Assembly: GCA_964406445.1 (NCBI GenBank)
Contig: CAYORU010000039.1
Span: 1 to 34,289 of the forward strand
Origin: SG8-30 sp964406445
Lineage (GTDB): Bacteria > Pseudomonadota > Gammaproteobacteria > Steroidobacterales > Steroidobacteraceae
DNA length: 34,289 bases
Direction of reading: 5' to 3'
The position numbers were made by a program, and so were the translations under genes. This document shows, one piece after another, positions 7,739 to 15,868 of this stretch. The notes beneath the pieces were generated by a model. The model was not told the DNA's origin and made no database searches. It saw only the letters and a program-made list of their open reading frames with translations. Numbering within the stretch: position 1 is the stretch's first letter; every line of letters starts with the position of its first letter.

Positions 7739-8418
7739 CGGCCTGGCTGGTCGCCCCACAGCAGCTTGTGCAGCTGGACCTGGAAGCGCACCGGCAGGCG
7801 GTCCTCCAGGATCCAGCCGGCCAGCGTCGCCGGCTCGAGCTGGCCCCAGGACGGCGAGAAGAGCACCTGGCAGCGCTGGTGAAGCGCCCGCTCGCCGACC
7901 TGGCGGCGCGCCCACTCGTAGTCGTCCCGGTCGCAGAGGACGAACTTGAGCTGGTCCGTCGGCCGCAGCAGCTCGAGGTTCTCGTAGCGGTTGCGCCCGG
8001 CCTCCCCGGACGCCGGTGCCTTGAGGTCCACCACCCGCACGACGCGAGGATCCACTCCAGCGATGTCGAGCGCCCCGCTCGTCTCCAGCGACACGGCGAG
8101 GCCCGCATCGCACAGGCCCGTGAGCAACTCGAGGCAGCGCGGCTGGGCCAGCGGCTCGCCGCCGGTCACGCAGACGTGCCGCGCGCCCGAGGCCTGCGCG
8201 GCGGCGACCAGGTCGGTCACTGCGCGCCAGTCGCCGCCGTGGAAGGCATACTCGGTGTCGCAGTAGCGGCAGCGCAGCGGGCAGCCGGTGAGCCGGATGA
8301 AGAAGGTCGGCCAGCCGACCGCGTCCGCCTCGCCCTGCAGCGACAGGAAGGTCTCGGTGATGCGCAGCCGCGCCGGCTGGGGGGCGGGGCCGATCGCTTG
8401 CCCGGCAACGGCTGCCAC
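7735..8418 (-). CDS. queE: 7-carboxy-7-deazaguanine synthase (radical SAM)
   Basis: A radical-SAM enzyme that contracts the ring of 6-carboxytetrahydropterin to the 7-deazapurine. It has 227 residues from a GTG at 8418, which is preceded by GAGGG and lies 7 nt after the cpoB stop. Visible motifs are ETFLSLQGEADAVGWPTFFI, the [4Fe-4S] cysteines in CPLRCRYCDTEYAF, VCVTGGEPL and VVDLKAPASGE. The open frame continues upstream into cpoB, but the family N-terminus (RITETFLSLQGE) supports the GTG. Confidence 0.96.
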   Translation of the reverse strand: MAAVAGQAIGPAPQPARLRITETFLSLQGEADAVGWPTFFIRLTGCPLRCRYCDTEYAFHGGDWRAVTDLVAAAQASGARHVCVTGGEPLAQPRCLELLTGLCDAGLAVSLETSGALDIAGVDPRVVRVVDLKAPASGEAGRNRYENLELLRPTDQLKFVLCDRDDYEWARRQVGERALHQRCQVLFSPSWGQLEPATLAGWILEDRLPVRFQVQLHKLLWGDQPGR

Positions 8419-8425
8419 GGCGCCC

Positions 8426-9157
8426 TCAGCGGCCCTCGGCCCGCATGCGCTCGAGCCGCGCCGCCGCCTCGCGTGCGGCCGGCGTGCCCGCCTGTTCGCG
8501 CACGAGCGCCTCGAGCCAGGACCGCGCCTCGGCGAAACGCCCGAGCTCGTACAGGCAGTAGCCGGCCTTGAGGCGCGCATCTGCCGCCTTCCGCCCCTGC
8601 GGATGCGCGCGGACCACGGACTCGAAAGCGGCGAGTGCCGGCTCGAACTGCCGCTCGACATAGTGCGCCTCGCCGAGCCAGTAGCGCGCGTTCTCGGCCA
8701 GCTCGTGCTCCGGGTGCGCCGCGAGGAACGCGCGGAAGCCCTCCCGCGCGTCGCCGTAGCGCCCGTCCTTGAGCAGGTCGAAAGCGGACTGGTAGCTTGC
8801 GGCAGGATCGCCGTTCGCCACCGCCGCCGACGCGGCCGCGGCCTGGGACAGCTGCTGGATCGAGGACTCGGCCGCCTGCACGCGCCGGTCGAGGTCGAGA
8901 TACTGCTCACGCTGACGGTCGCGCTGCCCGGCCTGGGCGAACTGCAGTTCCTCCAGCTTGCCGCGCAGGGTGCGGACCTCGGCCTGCAGCACCTCGATCT
9001 GTCGCGCGATCTCGACCAGGCCCTGGTTGTCGACCTTGCGCTCGAGCTGCACCAGCCGCTCATCGAGCTCGGCGCGGCTCGGCGCCGCGCCGGCCTGGGG
9101 CGCCGCGAGCGCGGCGACGCAGGCGATCAGGACCGTGGACGGAAGCCGGGCCGTCAT
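8426..9157 (-). CDS. cpoB: Cell-division coordinator CpoB (YbgF), TPR protein
   Basis: A periplasmic protein that links peptidoglycan synthesis to Tol-Pal-driven outer-membrane constriction. It has 243 residues: an N-terminal signal peptide (about 1-24, STVLIACVAALAAPQAGA), a coiled coil (about 26-100, trimerisation region), a short linker (AAAASAAVANGDPAAS), and about three TPR repeats (YQSAFDLLKDGRYGDAREGF, AENARYWLGEAHYVERQFEP, ARLKAGYCLYELGRFAEARS). It begins 5 nt after the pal stop in the conserved tol-pal order. Confidence 0.95.
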   Translation of the reverse strand: MTARLPSTVLIACVAALAAPQAGAAPSRAELDERLVQLERKVDNQGLVEIARQIEVLQAEVRTLRGKLEELQFAQAGQRDRQREQYLDLDRRVQAAESSIQQLSQAAAASAAVANGDPAASYQSAFDLLKDGRYGDAREGFRAFLAAHPEHELAENARYWLGEAHYVERQFEPALAAFESVVRAHPQGRKAADARLKAGYCLYELGRFAEARSWLEALVREQAGTPAAREAAARLERMRAEGR

Positions 9158-9162
9158 CGGGG

Positions 9163-9711
9163 TCAGTTGGCCGGGCGGAATTCGACGCGGCGGTTCATCG
9201 ACCAGGCGCCCTCGTCCGTGCCCTCCACGGCGGGCCGCTCCTCGCCGTAGCTCACGGTCACGACCTGCGCGTCGGCGACGCCCTGCAGCATCAGCGCGCG
9301 GCGGACCGCCTGGGCGCGGCGTTCGCCCAGCGCGATGTTGTACTCGCGCGAGCCCCGCTCGTCGGTATGCCCCTCGAGACGCACGCGCGCGGCGGGGTTC
9401 GCGACCAGCCGGCGCGCCTGGGTCGAGACGACGGCCGAGAACTCGGGCCGGATCTCGCTGCTGTCGAAATCGAAGTAGATCACGCTGTCGGATCCAACCA
9501 GGCCCTCGCCGGCCACGCCGCCGGCCCCGCGGTCGCCCGGCAGGCTGCTGGCATCGCCGACGCCGCCGCCGCCCGCGCCGGAGGTGCTGGCGCCCTCGTC
9601 GGACGGAATCGTGGTCCCGGCGCCGGACTCCGGCACCGTCGTGGGCTTCTTGGCGCAGCCGGCCACGGCCAGGACGCCGATCAGCACGGCGATCAGGGGA
9701 AGGGAACGCAT
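9163..9711 (-). CDS. pal: Peptidoglycan-associated lipoprotein Pal
   Basis: An outer-membrane lipoprotein that binds peptidoglycan and TolB. It has 182 residues. The lipobox is LAVAGC, with the lipidated Cys at about residue 20. A Gly/Ser-rich linker follows, then the OmpA-like domain: VIYFDFDSSEIRPEF, the diaminopimelate-binding loop LEGHTDERGSREYN, and YGEERP with NRRVEFRP at the end. The start at 9711 has a GGAGA ribosome-binding site 7 nt upstream. A 77-nt gap separates it from tolB, the widest in the tol cluster and a possible site for an internal promoter. Confidence 0.97.
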   Translation of the reverse strand: MRSLPLIAVLIGVLAVAGCAKKPTTVPESGAGTTIPSDEGASTSGAGGGGVGDASSLPGDRGAGGVAGEGLVGSDSVIYFDFDSSEIRPEFSAVVSTQARRLVANPAARVRLEGHTDERGSREYNIALGERRAQAVRRALMLQGVADAQVVTVSYGEERPAVEGTDEGAWSMNRRVEFRPAN

Positions 9712-9788
9712 TCGGGAATCTCCTTGAAACATCCGGCGGCGCGCTGCGCCGCGTACCATCGACACCACCATTCCTGCCGGCCCCGCCG

Positions 9789-11087
9789 TCATGGCAGGAA
9801 CGGCGACCATGCCGGCTCGCGGATCTCGCCGCTGCCGCCGGCGAGGCGCTGCTGCACCCGGCCATCCACCGAGGTGGTGGCCAGCACACCCCGCCCGCCC
9901 TCGCGCGACGCGTAGATGACCATCGCGCCGTTCGGCGCGAAGCTCGGCGACTCGTCGAGGCGGCCCGTGGTCAGCACCCGCGAGCCGCGCCGCTCGAGGT
10001 CCACGCTCGCGATCCTGTAGGCGCCACGGTCGAGGGTCACGACCGCGATCGTCTTGCCGTCAGGTGCCACGCGCGGGCGCGCATTGTACGTCCCCTCGAA
10101 GGTCACGCGCTCGGCCGCCGTCGAGCCGGTCGTGGCCACGCGGTAGACCTGCGGCCCGCCGCCCCGGTCGGAGGTGAAGTAGACGTGGCGGCCGTCCGGC
10201 GAGAAGTCCGGCTCCGTGTCGATCGCCGGCGACTCCGTCAGGCGCGTGAGCGTCTGGTCGGCCAGCGTCAGCAGGTAGACGTCCACGTTGCCGTCGCGAC
10301 GGGACAGCGCGAGGGCCAGCCGGCGGCCGTCAGGCGAGAACGCGGGCGCGCCGTTGATGCCGGCGCGGGCGGAGACGCGAACGCGCTGGCCCGTCGCCAG
10401 CGCCTGCACGTACACCGCGGACAGGCCGCCTTCGAAGGACACGTAGGCGAGGCTCTCGCCGTCCGGCGACCAGGCGGGGGACATCAGCGGCTGCGAGGAC
10501 TGCACCACGACCCGGGGGTTCGCGCCGTCCGCGTCGGCGATCATCAGCCGGTAGCTGCGCGCGGGCGCGCGGCCCTCGACCGACACGTAGGCGATGCGGG
10601 TCGCGAACGCGCCCTTGAGGCCGAGGATCCGCTCGAACACCGCATCCGACACGCGATGCGCCGCGCGCTTGAGCGCGGCGCCGTCCGCCGGCAGCGACTG
10701 CCCGAGCAGGCGCTGGCCGGTCAGCACGTTGACCAGTTCGTACTGCACCTCGTAGCGGCCGTCCGGCCGGGACAGCAGCCGGCCCACCACGACGTAGTCC
10801 ACCTTGAGCAACCGCCAGTCCGCCGGGTCCACCTGCGCCGCGGTCCGCGGCAGGTCGACCATCGAGGCGCGCGGCAGCGCGCGGAAGCGGCCGCTGCGGT
10901 CGAGGTCGGCTGCGACCGTCGCGGCGACGTCATGCGGCGCGGCGCCGGGCGAATCCCAGCCGAAGGGCACGATGGCGACCGGGATCGGATCGGCCACGCC
11001 CTGGGTGATCTGCACGGTGAGCTGGGCGCGCGCGGGCATCGCGACCACGAGCGCCAGGGCGAGCAGGACCGGCAGGCGTGACGTCAT
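9789..11087 (-). CDS. tolB: Tol-Pal system protein TolB
   Basis: A periplasmic beta-propeller protein that exchanges between Pal and TolA. It has 432 residues. A signal peptide (about 1-21, RLPVLLALALVVAMPARA) is followed by an N-terminal alpha/beta domain (IPVAIVPFGWDSPG). The six-bladed propeller has repeated WD40-like PD40 signatures: SPAWSPDGESLAYVSFEGG, APAFSPDGRRLALALSRRD, EPDFSPDGRHVYFTSDRGG, SPSFAPNGAMVIYASREGG. It starts 3 nt after the tolA stop. Confidence 0.97.
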   Translation of the reverse strand: MTSRLPVLLALALVVAMPARAQLTVQITQGVADPIPVAIVPFGWDSPGAAPHDVAATVAADLDRSGRFRALPRASMVDLPRTAAQVDPADWRLLKVDYVVVGRLLSRPDGRYEVQYELVNVLTGQRLLGQSLPADGAALKRAAHRVSDAVFERILGLKGAFATRIAYVSVEGRAPARSYRLMIADADGANPRVVVQSSQPLMSPAWSPDGESLAYVSFEGGLSAVYVQALATGQRVRVSARAGINGAPAFSPDGRRLALALSRRDGNVDVYLLTLADQTLTRLTESPAIDTEPDFSPDGRHVYFTSDRGGGPQVYRVATTGSTAAERVTFEGTYNARPRVAPDGKTIAVVTLDRGAYRIASVDLERRGSRVLTTGRLDESPSFAPNGAMVIYASREGGRGVLATTSVDGRVQQRLAGGSGEIREPAWSPFLP

Positions 11088-11090
11088 CCT

Positions 11091-11947
11091 CTACTCCTCG
11101 GGCACGAACTCGATCACCAGGTTGCGCTCGAACAGCGCCGGGTCCGGCGGCGCCGGCAGCGGCGAGGAGCGCAGCACCGCGCTCACGATCGACTGCCGCA
11201 CGGCCTCGTCGCCGTTGCAGCTGCCGATCGAGGCGCCCACCACCTCCCCGCCCGGGATCTGCTGCACGTTCACCGTGCAGCGCAGCCCCGGCCGCGCGCT
11301 GGCCGGCCGGATCCAGTTCCGCTGGATGCGCGCCTGGATCAGGCCGACGTATTGTGACCTGAGACCGGCGGCGGCCGCCGAGGTTCGGCGCTCCTCCTCC
11401 GCGAGCCGGGCGCGCAGGTCGCTCTCGCGCTGTTCGCGCGCCCGCGCCTCGTCGGCGAGCCGCCGCCGCTCCGCTTCCTGCCGGGCGCGTTCGGTCGCCT
11501 CGGCCTTGCGCCGCTCGGCCGCCTGCGCCTCGGCGCTGCGCCGCGCGTCGGCCTCGGCCCGGCGCCTGGCCTCCACCTCCGCGGCCGCCTTGCGTCTCGC
11601 CTCGGCGTCCGCCCGCTGGCTCGCGAGCTGCTCGGCCTCCCGTACGGCGGCGGCCGCGCGCTCGGCGTCGGTGCGCTCGCGCTCGAGCCGCTGTTCCTCG
11701 GCGAGCCGTGCTTCCTCGGCCCTGCGCTGCTCGTCCGCCGCGCGGCGCCGCCGCTCGCGGTCCTCGCGCCTGACCGTGGCCAGCGCCTCGAGTATGGCTG
11801 CGTCCGCGACGACTGCCTCGACGGGCTGGACCGGCGCGGGTGGCGGCGCGCGGGTGAAGCTGACCCCGGCGGCCAGCATCGCGATGATCGCGGCGTGCAG
11901 GCCGAGGGACAGCCCGTAAGGTCCGAGCCCACCGCGCAGGACCGCCG

Positions 11948-11951
<4 letters not shown>
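11091..11951 (-). CDS. tolA: Tol-Pal system protein TolA
   Basis: An inner-membrane protein that spans the periplasm and couples TolQR proton flow to TolB/Pal. It has 286 residues: one N-terminal transmembrane helix (YGLSLGLHAAIIAMLAAGV, about 12-30), a Pro-rich stretch, a long Arg/Ala/Glu-rich helical domain II (about 60-200), and a compact C-terminal domain III (YVGLIQARIQRNWIRP, LRCTVNVQQIPGGEVV, EAVRQSIVSAVLRSSPLP). Its ATG overlaps the tolR stop by 4 nt. Domain II is Arg-rich where E. coli TolA is Lys-rich, in line with the high GC content. Confidence 0.95.
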
Positions 11952-12412
<461 letters not shown>

Positions 12413-12413
12413 C

Positions 12414-13097
12414 TCAGGCGCTCCTCGAGGAGGAGTGCCGCTGCAGCAGCGCGGTGAACTCCTCGGTGAAGGTGTCGTAGCGCAGCTCGAGGCGCGTCAC
12501 CCGGTCTGCGAAGCGGTTGTAGGCGATGACCGCCGGGATCGCCGCGAAGAGGCCCATCGCGGTCGCGATCAGGGCCTCGGCGATGCCCGGCGCGACCATG
12601 GCGAGGGTGGCCTGCTGGACGTTTCCGAGGCCGTGGAAGGCGTTCATGATCCCCCACACGGTGCCGAACAGGCCCACATAGGGGCTGGTCGAGCCGATGG
12701 TCGCGAGCGTCGCGAGGCTCTGCTCCAGGCGATCGATTTCGCGCAGCTGCGCCACCTTCATGGCCCGGCGCACGCCGTCCATCAGCTGCGCGCCGGACAG
12801 GCCGGACTCGCCGCGCGAGCGCGAGAACTCGCCGAAGCCGGCCTCGAAGATGCTCTCCATGCCGGCCTTCGCGCCGCCGCGGCTCTCGATGCCACGGTAC
12901 AGCGCGGTCAGCTCGCTGCCCGCCCAGAAGGCTTTCTCGAAGCGATCCGCCTCCGACTGGGCGCTGCCGATCAAGCGGCGCTTGCGGAAGATGATCGCCC
13001 AGGACAGCACCGAAGCCGCGACGAGCAGCGCCATCACCAGCTGCACGACGAGGCTCGCCTCGGCGACGAGCTTGATCACCGACAGTTGTTCACCCAC
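12414..13097 (-). CDS. tolQ: Tol-Pal system protein TolQ
   Basis: An inner-membrane motor protein of the TolQ/ExbB/MotA family. It has 227 residues and three membrane helices: VVQLVMALLVAASVLSWAII (about 16-36), ATIGSTSPYVGLFGTVWGIM (about 137-157) and IAEALIATAMGLFAAIPAVI (about 170-190). The start is a GTG at 13097 that overlaps the end of ybgC by 8 nt, implying coupling. Confidence 0.96.
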   Translation of the reverse strand: MGEQLSVIKLVAEASLVVQLVMALLVAASVLSWAIIFRKRRLIGSAQSEADRFEKAFWAGSELTALYRGIESRGGAKAGMESIFEAGFGEFSRSRGESGLSGAQLMDGVRRAMKVAQLREIDRLEQSLATLATIGSTSPYVGLFGTVWGIMNAFHGLGNVQQATLAMVAPGIAEALIATAMGLFAAIPAVIAYNRFADRVTRLELRYDTFTEEFTALLQRHSSSRSA

Positions 13098-13506
13098 CCA
13101 CGAGCTCCTCGAGCATGCGCGGCGGCAGCGGCCGCGGTTTGAGCGTGTTCGCGTCGAGGCAGGCGGCCCGGATCCTTGCGGTGACCAAAAGCTCGCCCTC
13201 CTCCCCGTTCCGGCGCACTTCCTGCAGGAAGGTCACCGAGGCTCCGCGCCAGCCCTCCACCTCGGCGCTGACGACCAGCAGGTCGTCGTAGCGCGCAGGC
13301 CGCCGGTAGCGGACCTCCGCTTCGACTACGGCGAACTGCAAGCGTTCCTCGCGCTGCAGCGCGCCCTGGTCGACGCCCATCTCGCGCAGCCACTCGCTGC
13401 GCGCCCGCTCGAGGAACCGGAGGTAGTTCGCGTAGTAGACGACTCCGCCGCCGTCGGTGTCCTCCCAGTACACCCTTACGGGCCAGGTGAAGCGACGTAA
13501 GGGCAT
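13090..13506 (-). CDS. ybgC: Acyl-CoA thioesterase YbgC (hotdog fold)
   Basis: A 138-residue hotdog-fold thioesterase, the usual first gene of the tol-pal operon. The signature VRVYWEDTDGGGVVYYANYL contains the catalytic Asp of the 4-hydroxybenzoyl-CoA thioesterase family, and FLERARSEWLREMG follows. In E. coli it hydrolyses short- and long-chain acyl-CoAs. It begins 6 nt after the ruvB stop, so ruvCAB and tol-pal may share a transcript. Confidence 0.95.
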   Translation of the reverse strand: MPLRRFTWPVRVYWEDTDGGGVVYYANYLRFLERARSEWLREMGVDQGALQREERLQFAVVEAEVRYRRPARYDDLLVVSAEVEGWRGASVTFLQEVRRNGEEGELLVTARIRAACLDANTLKPRPLPPRMLEELVGG

Positions 13507-13512
13507 CCCGCG

Positions 13513-14556
13513 TCAGTCCCGGAAGAGCGGCAGCGGGCCGGTGGACGGATCCGCCGGCGGCGCCTCGAGGCCGAAGTGCAGGTAGGCCGCGCGCGTCGCG
13601 ACCCGGCCGCGCGCGGTCCGCATCAGGAAGCCCTGCTGGATGAGGAAGGGCTCGATCACGTCCTCGAGCGTGCCGCGCTCCTCGCCGACCGCGGCCGAGA
13701 GGCTCTCGATGCCGACCGGCCCCCCGCCGAACTTCTGGATGATGGTCGAGAGCAGCCGCCGGTCCAGCTGGTCGAAACCTTCCCGGTCGACCTCGAGGAG
13801 ATCGAGCGCCGCCTCGGCCACCTCGGCCGTGATGCGGCCGTCGGCGCGCACCTCCGCGTAGTCCCGCACGCGCCGCAGCAGCCGGTTGGCGATGCGCGGC
13901 GTGCCGCGCGCGCGCTCGGCGACCTGCCTCGCGCCGGCCTCCTCGGCGGGTATGCCGAGGATCGAGGCGGCCCGGCGGACGATTCCCGCGAGTTCCTCGA
14001 CGGTGTAGAACTCCAGCCGCTGGACGATCCCGAAGCGGTCGCGCAGCGGCGAAGTCAGCAACCCCGCGCGGGTCGTCGCCCCGACCAGCGTGAAGGGCGG
14101 GAGGTCGAGCTTGATGGAGCGAGCCGCCGGCCCCTCGCCGATCATGATGTCGAGCTGGAAGTCCTCGAGCGCCGGATAGAGGATCTCCTCGACGACCGGG
14201 CTCAGTCGATGGATCTCGTCCACGAAGAGAACGTCGTTGGCCTGCAGGTTGGTCAGGATCGCCGCGAGGTCGCCGGGGCGTTCCAGCACCGGCCCGGAAG
14301 TCTGGCGCAGCCCGACGCCGAGCTCGTTGGCGATGATGTTGGCGAGCGTCGTCTTGCCCAGCCCCGGCGGCCCGAAGATCAGCACGTGGTCGAGCGCCTC
14401 GCCGCGCCGGCGCGCCGCCTCGATGAAGATCTCCATCTGGGTCTTCACCGGCTGCTGGCCGACGTACTCCGCGAGCCGCTTGGGCCGCACCGCGCGATCC
14501 ATCACCTCGTCCTCGCGCGAGGCGTCGGGGGTCGTCATGCGGTCCTGCTCGATCAA
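13513..14556 (-). CDS. ruvB: Holliday junction branch migration helicase RuvB
   Basis: The AAA+ motor that drives branch migration on RuvA-bound junctions. It has 347 residues. Walker A is GPPGLGKTT, Walker B is LFVDEIH, sensor I is VGATTRAG, with the arginine-finger region SPLRDRFGIVQRLEFY and a C-terminal winged helix (EERGTLEDVIEPFLIQQGFL). The start is taken as the TTG at 14556, because it yields MIEQDR, matching the E. coli N-terminus MIEADR. An in-frame ATG at 14538 is the alternative. Confidence 0.97.
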   Translation of the reverse strand: MIEQDRMTTPDASREDEVMDRAVRPKRLAEYVGQQPVKTQMEIFIEAARRRGEALDHVLIFGPPGLGKTTLANIIANELGVGLRQTSGPVLERPGDLAAILTNLQANDVLFVDEIHRLSPVVEEILYPALEDFQLDIMIGEGPAARSIKLDLPPFTLVGATTRAGLLTSPLRDRFGIVQRLEFYTVEELAGIVRRAASILGIPAEEAGARQVAERARGTPRIANRLLRRVRDYAEVRADGRITAEVAEAALDLLEVDREGFDQLDRRLLSTIIQKFGGGPVGIESLSAAVGEERGTLEDVIEPFLIQQGFLMRTARGRVATRAAYLHFGLEAPPADPSTGPLPLFRD

Positions 14557-14560
14557 GGGT

Positions 14561-15163
14561 TCACCTCGCGGCCGCCGCCTGCAGGGCCTGGCGGATCAGT
14601 TCCTCCGTGGAGAGGTCCTCTGCCGCCACGGACCTGAGCAACCGGGTGACCTCCGCCGGACGGTAGCCGAGCGCGACCAGCGCCGCAAAGGCTTCGGCCT
14701 GCGCGCCGGGCGCGGCCTCGCCCGCCGCCTGCCCCGCGCCGCCCGGCAGGCCTGCGCCGAGCGCCTGGATGCGGTCGCGCATCTCGACCACCAGCCGCTC
14801 GGCCGTCTTGCGGCCGACCCCCGGGATCCGCGTCAGCGAGCCGACGTCGCCGGACTCGACGCAGAGCATGAAGGCGTCCACGGAAATGCCCGACAGCAGC
14901 GCGAGCCCGATCTTCGGCCCGACGCCGGACACCCGCAGCAGGTCGCGGAACAGGCGTCGCTCCGCCTCGGTCGCGAAGCCGTAGAGCAACTGCGCGTCCT
15001 CGCGCACGACCAGGTGGGTGTGCAGCATCACCGGCTCGCCGACCGGCGGCAGCGAATAGAACGTGGACATCGGCGCCTCGAGCTCGTAGCCGACGCCGTT
15101 GACGTCCACGAGCAACGCCGGCGGATGCTTCTGCGCGAGCCGCCCTCGGATGAAGCCGATCAT
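14561..15163 (-). CDS. ruvA: Holliday junction DNA-binding protein RuvA
   Basis: A 200-residue protein that binds the four-way junction and recruits RuvB. The N-terminal OB-fold begins MIGFIRGRLAQK. Paired helix-hairpin-helix motifs follow (LLRVSGVGPKIGLALLSG; LTRIPGVGRKTAERLVVEMR). After a flexible acidic/Gly linker, the C-terminal RuvB-binding three-helix domain ends EELIRQALQAAAAR. The ATG overlaps the ruvC stop (ATGA), and the ruvB start lies 4 nt downstream. Confidence 0.97.
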   Translation of the reverse strand: MIGFIRGRLAQKHPPALLVDVNGVGYELEAPMSTFYSLPPVGEPVMLHTHLVVREDAQLLYGFATEAERRLFRDLLRVSGVGPKIGLALLSGISVDAFMLCVESGDVGSLTRIPGVGRKTAERLVVEMRDRIQALGAGLPGGAGQAAGEAAPGAQAEAFAALVALGYRPAEVTRLLRSVAAEDLSTEELIRQALQAAAAR

Positions 15164-15723
15164 CGGGCGCCGAGCCGCAGCGCCAGGCCGCGGTGCTGCG
15201 CGTGGCAGAGCGCGACGGCCAGCGCGTCCGAGGCGTCGAGGCCGAGCCGGCCCGACACGCCGAGCAGCGCCTTGACCATGTGCTGGACCTGCTCCTTCTC
15301 GGCGGCGCCGGTGCCGGTGACCGTCAGCTTGACCTGCCTCGGCGTGTACTCGAAGACGTCCGCGCCGTCGGCGACCGCGGCGCACAGCGCCGCGCCTCGT
15401 GCCTGGCCGAGCTTCAGCGCGCTGTCGGGATTGGTGTGCATGAAGACCCGCTCGATCGCGACCTCGTCGGGGCGGTGCTCCTCGACCAGCACGGCGACGT
15501 GGCTGAACACGCGCCGCAGCCGCAGCGCGAGCTCGCCGCCGCCGACGCGGATGCTGCCGCTCGCCAGGTAGCGCGGGCCGCGGGCATCGGTCTCGATCAG
15601 CCCGTAGCCGGTGACCCGCGAACCCGGATCGAGGCCGAGCACGCGCACGGTGCCCGCGCGGGGCGGGCGCGGCGCGGGCGCCGGCGCATCGCCCGGCGAC
15701 GGCACGGTCGCGAGCCTCAGCAT
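15160..15723 (-). CDS. ruvC: Holliday junction resolvase RuvC
   Basis: The endonuclease that cuts Holliday junctions symmetrically. The core begins VRVLGLDPGSRVTGYGLIET, containing the first catalytic Asp, and continues with VAIERVFMHTNPDSALKLGQ (catalytic Glu), EYTPRQVKLTVTGTGAAEKE and DASDALAVALCHAQ (final acidic pair). The start is uncertain. The ATG at 15723 adds about 25 Pro/Ala-rich residues before the core, a GTG at 15648 starts exactly at the core, and another ATG lies at 15753. None has a good ribosome-binding site. A GGTATGAT -10-like element lies at 15827-15820 on this strand. Confidence 0.93.
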   Translation of the reverse strand: MLRLATVPSPGDAPAPAPRPPRAGTVRVLGLDPGSRVTGYGLIETDARGPRYLASGSIRVGGGELALRLRRVFSHVAVLVEEHRPDEVAIERVFMHTNPDSALKLGQARGAALCAAVADGADVFEYTPRQVKLTVTGTGAAEKEQVQHMVKALLGVSGRLGLDASDALAVALCHAQHRGLALRLGAR

Positions 15724-15868
15724 CCGCGATCGCCGGTGCCGACTGTTCCGCATGCGCAGCGCCTGTAAGGACCGTTGCTTCCCGGGCCGGCGGCGCGCGA
15801 GGCGACGCCTTGAAGTGCGTATCATACCGGCAAAGCCGTGCCCGGGCAGGCATCCGGGCTCACCCGCC